64,000 bases of DNA from Streptacidiphilus sp. PB12-B1b (lineage in GTDB: Bacteria; Actinomycetota; Actinomycetes; Streptomycetales; Streptomycetaceae), in the NCBI RefSeq assembly GCF_014084125.1, contig NZ_CP048405.1, forward strand, positions 806,001 to 870,000, in the 5' to 3' direction. Of this stretch, positions 10,528-18,293 are shown piece after piece. A model generated the notes under the pieces. It did no database searches and was not told where the DNA came from. It saw only the letters and a program-made list of their open reading frames with translations. The stretch's first letter is position 1; each line of letters opens with the position of its first letter. Made by a program: the position numbers and the translations under genes.

Positions 10528-11766
10528 GTGCTGAGTCCCGAAGCCACCGACGGTCCGGCGGCGGCGACCCCGGCGCAGCCCGCCGACTCCTCCGGCGCCC
10601 GGTGGCGGCGGCTGCCGCGCTCCCCGCTGCTGTGGTGGCTGTGCACCCGGCTGGTGCTGGTCGGCGTGGCCCTGGCCGGGGCCGGCGGCGCCACCGACGA
10701 GGTGCACGCCCTCTACCCCAAGTGGGCCGCCGAGCTGGCGCACGGCCACTTCCCGTTGCACGACTCGCAGTGGCAGTACCCGCCCGTCGCCGGGCTGGTC
10801 TTCCTCGCCCCCCGGGCGCTGCCCTTCCTGCCGTACGCCTCCGCCTTCGCGCTGCTGATGCTGGGCTGCGACGCGGCGGTGGCCGCGCTGCTGCACCGCG
10901 CCTCCCGGGGGCCCGGGCGCAGCAGCCACGGCCTGTGGCTGTGGGTCCTCGGCCTGCCGCTGCTGCTGCAACTGCCCTACATCCGCTTCGACGTCGCCGT
11001 CACGGCGCTGGCCGTCGGCGCGGTGCTGCTGCTGGACCGCCGCCCGGCGGCGGCCGGGACGCTGGCCGCCCTCGGCGCGCTGATCAAGGCGTGGCCGGTG
11101 CTGGCGCTGATCGGCGCCCCGCGCGGCCGGGCCACCCGCCGCTCCTGGGTCTCCGCCGCCCTCAGCGCGGCGGTCGCGGCCGGGGCCGTGGCGCTCGCCT
11201 TTCGGCACGCGCTCGGCTTCCTCGGCGAGCAGGGCGCCCGGGGCCTGGAGATCGAGTCGCTGCCCGGCAGCCTGCTGCTGGTCGCCCGCCGCCTCGGCTA
11301 CCGCGGCACCGTCGGCTACCGCTACGGCTCGTTCCAGATCGGCGGTCCCCATGTGCACGGCCTGGCCACGGCGGTGCTGCTGCTCACCGTCGCGGGCTTC
11401 GGCTGGCTGCTGTGGTGGCGGCTGCGCGCCCGGGTCTGGCACCCCGCCACGGCGGCGGACGCGGCGCTGACCGCGATGCTGGTCTTCGTCACCACCAGCC
11501 GGGTGATCAGCCCGCAGTACCTGGTCTGGCTGCTCGGCCTGGGCGCGGTCTGCCTGGCCTTCCGCGACAGCAGCCAGCGCCGGACCGCCCTGGCCCTGCT
11601 CCCGGTCACCGCCCTGACCACCCTGGTCTACCCCGTCCTGTGGCTGCCGCTGCTGCACGGCGGCGCCCTCGCCGAGCTGGTCCTGCTGCTCCGCAACACC
11701 GCCCTGCTCGCCCTCACCCTCCACTCCGCCCGAGCCCTCCACCGCTCCACCTCCGCCCCGGACTGA
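10528..11766 (+). CDS. GT87-type (DUF2029) polyprenyl-phosphate-mannose-dependent glycosyltransferase
   Basis: Integral membrane protein of 412 residues, GT-C fold class, expected to transfer a sugar from a polyprenyl-phosphate donor on the outer face of the membrane. Seen: a first helix around residues 35-52, the conserved periplasmic segment DEVHALYPKWAAELAHGHFPLHDSQWQYPP with acidic residues characteristic of GT87, a later LGALIKAWPVLAL, and RVISPQYLVWLLGL near the C-terminus, both hallmark stretches of the family. The GTG start follows GAGGAAGTCCC. The acceptor is unknown; related mycobacterial enzymes act on phosphatidylinositol mannosides. Confidence 0.82.
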   Translation: MLSPEATDGPAAATPAQPADSSGARWRRLPRSPLLWWLCTRLVLVGVALAGAGGATDEVHALYPKWAAELAHGHFPLHDSQWQYPPVAGLVFLAPRALPFLPYASAFALLMLGCDAAVAALLHRASRGPGRSSHGLWLWVLGLPLLLQLPYIRFDVAVTALAVGAVLLLDRRPAAAGTLAALGALIKAWPVLALIGAPRGRATRRSWVSAALSAAVAAGAVALAFRHALGFLGEQGARGLEIESLPGSLLLVARRLGYRGTVGYRYGSFQIGGPHVHGLATAVLLLTVAGFGWLLWWRLRARVWHPATAADAALTAMLVFVTTSRVISPQYLVWLLGLGAVCLAFRDSSQRRTALALLPVTALTTLVYPVLWLPLLHGGALAELVLLLRNTALLALTLHSARALHRSTSAPD

Positions 11767-11902
11767 TGCCGGTCACGGCGACGCCCCTCCGAGGCGGTGA
11801 GGACGTCATGGGCAATCGTGGTTGACGGGCATGACAGCGGAGGTGGTCTGCCCGTACCGTCCTGGGGACAGACGGAGTGCGCGCGGCGGGAGGGTGCGGA
11901 TC

Positions 11903-12886
11903 ATGCAGGACGAGCGGAAGGGCTTCTGGCTGGGGGTGGCCGCGTACGGGGCCTGGGGGTTGTTCCCGCTGTACTGGCCGCTGCTGAAGCCCAGCACGGC
12001 CGGGGAGATCCTGGCCAACCGGATGGTGTGGTCGCTGGTGGCGGTGGCGGCCGTGCTGGCCTGGCAGCGGCACTGGGGGTGGATACGCCCGCTGCTGCGG
12101 CAGCCGCGGCGGGTGGCGCTGATCGCCGGGGCGGCGGCGGCCATCTCCGTCAACTGGGGCATGTACATCTGGGGAGTGAACAGCAACCAGGTGGTGCAGA
12201 CCTCGCTGGGCTACTTCATCAACCCCCTGGTGACCATCGCCTTCGGCGTCGCCGTGTACCGGGAGCGGTTGCGCGCGGTGCAGTGGGCGGCGGTCGGGGT
12301 CGGCGCGCTGGCGGTGGCGGTGCTGACCGTCGGCTACGGCCATCTGCCGTGGCTGGCGCTGTCGTTGGCGTTCTCCTTCGGGGTCTACGGGCTGATCAAG
12401 AAGAAGGTCGGCCTGAGCGGGGTGGAGAGCCTCGCGGGGGAGACCGCGTTCCAGTTCCTGCCCGCCGTCGGCTACCTGGCCTACCTGGCGGCGACCGGCA
12501 CCGGGACGCTCGGGCGGACCGTCCCCGGCTCCTACGGCTGGGGGCACAACGTCCTGCTGGTGCTGTGCGGGGTGGTCACCGCGCTGCCGCTGCTGGCGTT
12601 CGGCGCCGCCGCGATCCGGGTGCCGCTGACCACGCTGGGGCTGCTGCAGTACCTGGCGCCGGTGTTCCAGTTCGCGGTGGGCATCGTGGTGGACCACGAG
12701 CACATGTCCGGGCAGGCGTGGGCCGGCTTCGCCCTGGTCTGGGCCGCGCTGACGCTGCTCACCTGGGACGCGCTGCGCCAGGCCCGGCAGGCCCGGGGTC
12801 CGGCGCGCCCGGCCGCCCGCACCGCGCCGGGCGTCGTCGCCGCGCAGGACGAGGGCGCGCCGGTGGTGGAGGGGCTCAACTCCTGA
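11903..12886 (+). CDS. rarD: EamA-family transporter RarD
   Basis: Ten-helix DMT-superfamily permease of 327 residues. RarD features are the N-terminal GFWLGVAAYGAWGLFPLYWP, the stretch NWGMYIWGVNSNQVVQTSLGYFINPL (about residues 88-113), and LTTLGLLQYLAPVFQFAVG near the C-terminus. The ATG at 11903 is chosen because GGGAGG lies 9 bp upstream and the protein begins directly with the first helix; 27 further in-frame codons upstream are not needed. The name comes from a chloramphenicol-sensitivity locus of other bacteria; the physiological substrate is not known. It ends 104 bp before the MerR-PP2C gene on the same strand. Confidence 0.93.
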   Translation: MQDERKGFWLGVAAYGAWGLFPLYWPLLKPSTAGEILANRMVWSLVAVAAVLAWQRHWGWIRPLLRQPRRVALIAGAAAAISVNWGMYIWGVNSNQVVQTSLGYFINPLVTIAFGVAVYRERLRAVQWAAVGVGALAVAVLTVGYGHLPWLALSLAFSFGVYGLIKKKVGLSGVESLAGETAFQFLPAVGYLAYLAATGTGTLGRTVPGSYGWGHNVLLVLCGVVTALPLLAFGAAAIRVPLTTLGLLQYLAPVFQFAVGIVVDHEHMSGQAWAGFALVWAALTLLTWDALRQARQARGPARPAARTAPGVVAAQDEGAPVVEGLNS

Positions 12887-12990
12887 CCGCTCCGGCCGGG
12901 CGTCCGGAGCAGGTTGACCTTGTCCCCGGGGGAAGCCGCAGCATGCACAGGACCGGGCGACGGGCCCGGGACGAGGAGAGGGGCGCGCCC

Positions 12991-14115
12991 ATGGACCTGC
13001 TGACGATCGGGGCCTTCGCCTCGGCGTCGCGGCTGTCGCCGAAGGCGCTGCGCCTGTACGACGATCTCGGCCTGCTGAAGCCGGCCCGGGTCGATCCGCT
13101 GACCGGCTACCGGCTCTACGCCCCCGAGCAGTTGGAGCGGGCCCGGCTGGTGGCCTGGCTGCGCCGGCTGGGCATGCCGCTGGCCCGGATCCAGCGGGTC
13201 TGCGACGCGCGGCCGGACGAGGCGGCGGGCGAGGTGCGTGCCTACTGGGCGCAGATCGAGGCCGACACGGCCGCCCGCCGCGACCTGGCCTCCTTCCTCG
13301 TCGACCATCTGTCCTGGAAGGACCCTGCCGTGCCGGACACCACCGAACCGCTGACCCTCCGCTACGCCTCCCTCTCCGACACCGGCCTGGTGCGCGCGAG
13401 CAACCAGGACGCGGCCTACGCCGGTTCGCGGCTGCTGGCCGTCGCGGACGGCTTCGGCCCGGGCGGCGCGCCCGCCAGCGCCGCCGCCATCGACGCGCTG
13501 AAGCGGCTGGAGGAGGGGGGCGTCCCGGCGGGCGATCTGCTGAACGTGCTGCAGGACGCCGTCGAGCAGGCCAACCGGGCCGTACGCCGCGCCGCCGCCC
13601 CGACGGGCGTCCCGACCGCCGCCGGGGAGGCGCCGGAGACGGAGGCGGCCGAGGCGGGGACGACGCTGACCGCCATGCTGTGGACCGGATCAGAGCTGGC
13701 CCTGGTCCACATCGGCGACTCCCGGGCGTACGTGCTGCGCGACGGCGAGCTGTTCCGGATCACGCACGACCACACGCTGGTGCAGTCCCTGCTGGACGAG
13801 GGCCGGATCAGCCCGGAGGAGGCGAGCGTCCACCCCCAACGGGCGTTGCTGCTGCGGGCGTTGACCGGCGGCGCGGAGGTCGCGCCGCAGCTGCGGCTGC
13901 ATGCCGTCCGGGCCGGGGACCGCTACCTGCTGTGCTCCGACGGCCTGTCGGCGGTGGTGCCGGACGCCGAGGTGGCCGGGGTGGTGGCCGGGGCCGCCGA
14001 CCCGGCGCAGGCCGTCCGCGAGCTGGTGGCCCTGGCCAACCGGGCGGGCGGCCCGGACAACGTCAGCTGCGTGGTGGCGGACGTAGTGGCGGGCGTGGTG
14101 GCGGGCGGCCGGTAG
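12991..14115 (+). CDS. MerR-type DNA-binding domain fused to PP2C-type Ser/Thr phosphatase
   Basis: A 374-residue two-domain protein. Residues 1-70 form a MerR winged helix (TIGAFASASRLSPKALRLYD, then LLKPARVDPLTGYRLY), followed by a helical linker to about residue 115. Residues 125-370 form a PPM phosphatase with the metal-binding aspartates in RASNQDAAYAG, VADGFG, LLCSDGLS and GGPDNVSC, and the IGDSRAYVLRDG strand. All expected metal ligands are present, so activity is likely. The ATG follows GAGGAGAGGGG. The architecture suggests dephosphorylation (of itself or a partner kinase target) linked to transcription control, which is inference. No kinase gene lies adjacent. The alternative that two genes were joined by error is unlikely because the frame is continuous. 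Confidence 0.9.
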   Translation: MDLLTIGAFASASRLSPKALRLYDDLGLLKPARVDPLTGYRLYAPEQLERARLVAWLRRLGMPLARIQRVCDARPDEAAGEVRAYWAQIEADTAARRDLASFLVDHLSWKDPAVPDTTEPLTLRYASLSDTGLVRASNQDAAYAGSRLLAVADGFGPGGAPASAAAIDALKRLEEGGVPAGDLLNVLQDAVEQANRAVRRAAAPTGVPTAAGEAPETEAAEAGTTLTAMLWTGSELALVHIGDSRAYVLRDGELFRITHDHTLVQSLLDEGRISPEEASVHPQRALLLRALTGGAEVAPQLRLHAVRAGDRYLLCSDGLSAVVPDAEVAGVVAGAADPAQAVRELVALANRAGGPDNVSCVVADVVAGVVAGGR

Positions 14116-14186
14116 CCGTCCGGCTGCGGACTGTGCGGGCCCCCTTGACAGTCCCTCCCGCCGGGGCATGTGATATGCGCGTTCAT

Positions 14187-14212
14187 GTTTGAATACGTTG
14201 AACCGTGTCGAA
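14187..14212. promoter_or_regulatory. Three 10-bp-phased repeats upstream of the DeoR gene
   Basis: GTTTGAA (14187), CGTTGAA (from 14196) and TGTCGAA (from 14206) recur with a 10-bp period, one per DNA turn, 33-58 bp before the regulator start. Direct repeats of this kind are typical DeoR-family operators, so autoregulation is likely. Confidence 0.5.
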
Positions 14213-14244
14213 CTATGCACGATCCTGGCGGCAAGGGGGATGTC

Positions 14245-15041
14245 ATGCTGGCGAAGCGGCGGCAGTCGGTGATCCTGGCCGAGATCCGGCGGGTCGGCAG
14301 CGTCCGGGTCGGGGAGTTGGCGGAGCGCTTCGGCGTCTCCGACATGACGATCCGTCGGGACCTCTCCGACCTGGCCCGCCAGGGCCTGGTGGAGAAGGTC
14401 CACGGCGGCGCGCTGCTCTCCGGCACGGCCGGCAGCGTCGAGCCCGGCTTCGAGGCCAAGGCCGAGTGGGAGCCCGAGGCCAAGGACGAGATAGCCCAGG
14501 CGGCGGCCGCGCTGGTGCGCCCGGGCACCGCCGTCGCGCTGTCGGCCGGGACGACCACGCACGCGCTCGCCCGGCACCTGCTGCGCATCCAGCGGCTGAC
14601 CGTGGTCACCAACTCGGTGCGGGTCGCCGACGTCTTCGAGGAGGCCCGGCGTCCGGGCCGGACCGGGCCCACGGTCGTGCTCACCGGGGGGGTGCGCACC
14701 CCTCGGACGCCCTGGTCGGGCCGATCGCCGCGCTGGCCCTGCACGACCTGCACGTCGACCTGCTGTTCATGGGCTGCCACGGGATCGACCCGGAGGCCGG
14801 GCTGACCACCCCCAACCTGGCCGAGTCCGAGACCAATCGGGCGCTGATGGAGTGCGCCTCGCGGGTGGTGGTGCTGGCCGACCACAGCAAGTGGGGCATG
14901 GTCAGCCTCAGTTCGTACGCCCCGCTGGCCGCCGTGGACACCCTGGTCACCGACGAGGCGATGCCCGCAGGGGTCCGCGAGGCCGCCGCCGCCTCGGTCG
15001 GACGACTCGTGGTGGCGGCGGCAGCCCCGGCGGGGCAGTAA
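14245..15041 (+). pseudogene. DeoR-family sugar-metabolism regulator, frameshifted
   Basis: The first frame gives a DeoR helix-turn-helix (VGELAERFGVSDMTIRRDLSDLARQGL, residues about 20-46) and the start of the DeoRC sugar-phosphate isomerase-like domain (VHGGALLSG, ALSAGTTTHALA, TVVTNSV) up to VVLTGGVRTP at about 14700. The rest of the domain (SDALVGPIAALALHDL, FMGCHGIDPEAGLTT, VVLADHSKWG) continues in the next frame to 15041. The shift falls at or just after a run of seven G (14686-14692) and a CCCC tract. It could be a true mutation, a slippage site or a sequencing error; both halves are otherwise well conserved. Start chosen at 14245 after AAGGGGGA. Convergent with the sugar-binding lipoprotein gene 13 bp away. 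Confidence 0.85.
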
Positions 15042-15043
15042 TG

Positions 15044-15058
15044 CTGACGTACCGTCAG
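15044..15058. promoter_or_regulatory. Palindrome CTGAC-N5-GTCAG between convergent genes
   Basis: CTGACGTACCGTCAG, differing by one base from the copy at 21805-21819. It lies just after the DeoR stop and covers the stop codon of the sugar-binding protein gene, so it is not at a promoter. Role unclear; it may be a shared protein-binding site. Confidence 0.35.
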
Positions 15059-16365
15059 ACCGCCGAGAAGTGCTTGGTCGCGGCCTGCACCAGGGCGCTC
15101 TGCAGCTTGCCGGTGTCCGGGTCGGTCAGATAGCCGCCGATGGCGGTGAGGATGTCGTTGTTCCACGCCCCCGGCGCCATCACGCCGTGGGTGAGCGAAC
15201 CGACGATGGTGTCCTTGGTCCACTCGTCCAGCGACCACTGCAGGTAGGTGTCGAACAGGGTGCGCTCCTGCGTGCCGACATGGGCGCGCGGCGGGATCGC
15301 CCCCTTCACCGTGGTGAACGAGTCCTGCCCCTCCTGGCTGCCGCACTCGGTGAGCCAGGCGATGGTCGCGTCCCGGTGCTTGGCGCCCTTGGGCAGCGTG
15401 AAGCAGTCCGACGCGAAGTCGAAGATGCCCGCGGTGCCGGGGGAGGGGGCCCAGTCGTAGTCGATGTGCGGCTGCAGGTTGAAGGTGACGGTGAAGCTCG
15501 CCTCGGTCCAGTCGCCCATGATCTGGTAGGCCGCCTGGCCCTTGGCGACCTGCGCACTGACCTGGTCCCAGGACATGTTCCCGCCGGTGCCCGGCGCGTG
15601 CTGCATCACCTGGTGGAAGTAGTCCAGCGCCTGGGTGACCTTGGCGGAGCTCCAGTCGGCGCCGGGGTGCCACAGCGCCGACCAACCGGCCGCGCCCAGC
15701 GTGCCGATCAGCATGGCCTCCATCACGTGCTGGAGCTGCCAGGACTCGGAGGGGTCGCGGGAGATGGCCAGCGGGATGTGCCCGGCGTCGTGGGCCTTGC
15801 CCAGGGCGTCGATGAACTCCGGGATGGTCTTCGGGCCGGTGGGTATGGAGAGCTTGTCGCAGAGCCGCCGGTTGGACCAGAGCACGTTGATGTGGTGGAT
15901 GTCCACCGGCACCGAGTAGTACCGGCCGTTGCGCTGGATCAGCTTCAGCACATCCTGGTTGAAGGTCTTGTCCCACCCGTTCTGCTGGTACAGGAAGGTG
16001 ACGTCCTCCAACTGCCCGGCGGTGATGTAGTCGCCGACCATCTCCCCGGCCTGGGCCTGGAAGGTGTCCGGCGGCTGCCCCGCGGCCAGCCGCTTCGCCA
16101 GCAGCGCCTTGGCGTTGGTGCCGGCGCCGCCGGCCACCGCCTCGTTGACGAACTGGATGTTCGGGTTGTGCAGGTTGAAGTTGGCCTTGAGCGCGTCCAG
16201 GGCCTGGAGCTCGCCGCCCGCCGTCCACCAGGAGAAGACCTGGAGCGAGGTGGCCGCGCCGTTCAGGCCGGTGGTCGCCTTGGTGCCGCTGCCGCACGCG
16301 GAGAGCAGACCGGCCCCTGCGGTGGCGCCCGCGGCGGCGAGGAACGTGCGGCGACTGATGGTCAT
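15055..16365 (-). CDS. Extracellular sugar-binding lipoprotein of an ABC importer
   Basis: Family 1 solute-binding protein (COG1653) of 436 residues that would capture an oligosaccharide or monosaccharide outside the membrane. The N-terminus MTISRRTFLAAAG has a twin-arginine motif, and LLSAC around residues 21-25 is a lipobox, so the protein is probably exported folded by Tat and lipid-anchored. Trp-rich ligand-site stretches include VFSWWTAGGE and WSNRRLCDKL. Start at 16365 is chosen because it begins the signal peptide. No permease or ATPase gene is adjacent, although streptomycetes commonly share one ATPase (MsiK) among sugar importers. The neighbouring convergent DeoR gene may be its regulator; this is inference. 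Confidence 0.9.
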   Translation of the reverse strand: MTISRRTFLAAAGATAGAGLLSACGSGTKATTGLNGAATSLQVFSWWTAGGELQALDALKANFNLHNPNIQFVNEAVAGGAGTNAKALLAKRLAAGQPPDTFQAQAGEMVGDYITAGQLEDVTFLYQQNGWDKTFNQDVLKLIQRNGRYYSVPVDIHHINVLWSNRRLCDKLSIPTGPKTIPEFIDALGKAHDAGHIPLAISRDPSESWQLQHVMEAMLIGTLGAAGWSALWHPGADWSSAKVTQALDYFHQVMQHAPGTGGNMSWDQVSAQVAKGQAAYQIMGDWTEASFTVTFNLQPHIDYDWAPSPGTAGIFDFASDCFTLPKGAKHRDATIAWLTECGSQEGQDSFTTVKGAIPPRAHVGTQERTLFDTYLQWSLDEWTKDTIVGSLTHGVMAPGAWNNDILTAIGGYLTDPDTGKLQSALVQAATKHFSAV

Positions 16366-16694
16366 GGTGTGTGAGGTCTCCCTGTTGTGCGGCGAGCGCG
16401 TCGTGCTGCCCCCGCGCAGGCAGCACCTGGTCCGTCCATGCCGTCGCCCGGTCCGGGAACTGAGGGAGGAGTCCGCTGGACCCGGCATGAATTGTCCGTC
16501 ACACGCTCGGATGAATGAGCATCATCTGACAGGTCAGCAGGGGTTTCCGTCAAGCCGGCATTCGCTCTGCGAGACACGGTTGGGCAACAATGCGGCGCAC
16601 CGGAGAAATGGAATTGCCACCACTCGGGGTGGTGTTTCTACAGGCCAGGGACGGATCGCACGAGATCGCCGCGAATGGTCACGGAAACGACCGG
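16366..16694. promoter_or_regulatory. Upstream region of the sugar-binding protein gene, no gene seen
   Basis: About 330 bp without a credible gene. It should contain the promoter of the minus-strand lipoprotein gene; the stretch 16480-16640 is noticeably less GC-rich than its surroundings. A small hairpin with CACCAC/GTGGTG arms lies near 16617-16636. No operator could be assigned. Confidence 0.35.
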
Positions 16695-16744
16695 CGGCCG
16701 GTGGACGTGTCGGATATCACCCCGTTCGACACCTCCACCGGCCG
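16695..16744 (-). terminator. Terminator hairpin after the LolA-like gene
   Basis: Long imperfect hairpin (arms about 16695-16713 and 16726-16744, containing CGGCCGGTGGA and its complement) 19 bp beyond the stop of the minus-strand gene ending at 16763. Confidence 0.65.
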
Positions 16745-16762
16745 CCCTCGGCGCCGCTCGGC

Positions 16763-18070
16763 CTACCTCGCGGCGTCCGCCTCCAGCACCGACGGGGTCA
16801 CCGCACCCGCGTACACCGTGCCATCGGCGGTGACCAGCACGTTCACCAACTTGGTCGAGACCAATGTGCCGCCCGCGACCGGCTTGCCGAACTCCTTCAG
16901 CGCGCTCATCGCCCCGGCCTCGCTGCCTCCGGCGCTGCCACTCCCGGCCGCACTGCTCCCGGCCGGCTGCGCGGACGGCTTCACCACCCAGACCGTGCTC
17001 CAGCCGCTGCCGGTGGTGCTCACCGCGGGCGCGCCCGCGCCGCCGTGCGGCAGCGAGGCCGCGCCGGACGGCCGCTGCCACGGCGTGCGGCCCGGCTGCG
17101 AGCCCTGCGGCGGCTGCGCCGGGAGTGCCTGCTGCACCACCGTCGCCCCGCTCGGCGGGGTGAAGCCGTAGTCGGACGCGCTCTGGTGCGCGAACGAGAC
17201 GGTGCTGAAGGCGACGTCCAGGATCGGGTCGCTGCCGTCCGACGGCAGCACCCGCACCTCCAGCGGCATTCCGTTGGCCGCGTCCACCGCGATCCTGACC
17301 TCGCCGACCGTCGAGCCCGAGCCCTTCGGCCGGACACTCAGCTCGTACACGGACTGCCCGGCCACCTTCGACTGCCCGGCGACCGAAACCGTCGTGGACG
17401 AACCGAGTGCCTTCAACGCGTCGGCCGCCGCCTGCTGCGGGTCCAGCGAGGGGTGCGCGGACGGCGTTGCGGAGCCCGCGCCGATCCCGGTCAGGTGCGT
17501 GGCGGTGCGGTTCCGAGCGTCGTACGCCCAGGCCGAACTGCCGTTGCGGACCAGGGAGAAGGCCGCGCCCTGGTCGGTGGAGACCACGCGCTGCCGGGTC
17601 GGTCCGTCCGCCGCCACGGTGAACAGGTGCGTCCCGGAGAGCAGCGAGGCCAGCTCCTGCTCCGCCTGCGCCTCGCCCTGCGCCTGCGCCTGCGCCGAAG
17701 CAGAGGCGGAACCGGAGCCGGACGCCCGGCCCGGCGCCGAGCCGCCCGCGCTCGCCAGCGCCGACGGGAGCGCGCTCACCAGCTGCGAGGGCAGCCCCAG
17801 ATCCACGCTGCTCTGTACCGTCCCGGAGAAGGTCTGCACCCGGGAGGCGAGCATCTTCGCCAGCAACTGCTGTGCGGTGACCGACGGCAGGTCCGAACTG
17901 GCCGCGAACACCGGCACGGCGATCAGCGCCGCCGCGGCCGCCCCGGCGATCGCCGCCGGCACCAGCACCCGTCCGCGCCGCCCCCGGGGCCGCTCGGGCG
18001 CGGCCGCCGCGCCCGGCAGGTCACCCCCGGCCCCGCCCTGCTCCGGGTCGCTCCCACTGCTGTTCCCCAT
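16763..18070 (-). CDS. LolA-like exported/membrane-anchored protein (DUF2092-type)
   Basis: 435 residues: an Arg/Gly-rich cytoplasmic head, one signal-anchor helix (about residues 36-57, VLVPAAIAGAAAAALIAVPV), then an extracytoplasmic domain. The latter has the pattern of actinobacterial LolA/DUF2092 proteins: TAQQLLAKMLASRVQTFSGTV, a long Ala/Ser/Gln low-complexity insert (about residues 110-135), GSSAWAYDARNRTATHL, and DPILDVAFSTVSF. The fold is expected to bind lipids in a half-barrel; the function in monoderm bacteria is not established. A Ser/Gly/Pro-rich segment separates the final small domain ending ADGTVYAGAVTPSVLEAD. Single gene, with a terminator behind it and facing away from fbiC. 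Confidence 0.75.
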   Translation of the reverse strand: MGNSSGSDPEQGGAGGDLPGAAAAPERPRGRRGRVLVPAAIAGAAAAALIAVPVFAASSDLPSVTAQQLLAKMLASRVQTFSGTVQSSVDLGLPSQLVSALPSALASAGGSAPGRASGSGSASASAQAQAQGEAQAEQELASLLSGTHLFTVAADGPTRQRVVSTDQGAAFSLVRNGSSAWAYDARNRTATHLTGIGAGSATPSAHPSLDPQQAAADALKALGSSTTVSVAGQSKVAGQSVYELSVRPKGSGSTVGEVRIAVDAANGMPLEVRVLPSDGSDPILDVAFSTVSFAHQSASDYGFTPPSGATVVQQALPAQPPQGSQPGRTPWQRPSGAASLPHGGAGAPAVSTTGSGWSTVWVVKPSAQPAGSSAAGSGSAGGSEAGAMSALKEFGKPVAGGTLVSTKLVNVLVTADGTVYAGAVTPSVLEADAAR

Positions 18071-18193
18071 GGCCTGTCCCTCCGAAGTCCGGCATCCAGC
18101 ACGCTCACTCCATTAGACGCCCACCGGAAGCGGTCCGGGGTCGCCCCACGGAAGCACCTGCCCTCCGCCTCTCGTCGCATGCGACCCCGAGTC

Positions 18194-18265
18194 GGTCTCA
18201 GGGTCGCGGCCGGTCTCAGGGTCGCGGCCGGTCTCGGGGTCGCGGCCGGTCTCGGGCTCACGGCC
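18194..18265. repeat. Four tandem 18-bp repeats upstream of fbiC
   Basis: Units GGTCTCAGGGTCGCGGCC at 18194, 18212, 18230 and 18248; the first two are identical and the last two diverge by one and three bases. The array ends 28 bp before the fbiC start. It is in the LolA-fbiC divergent intergenic region, so it could affect fbiC expression or copy number could vary. Confidence 0.85.
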
Positions 18266-18293
18266 GGTAGATGATCCGCGTAAGGTTCAGGCC

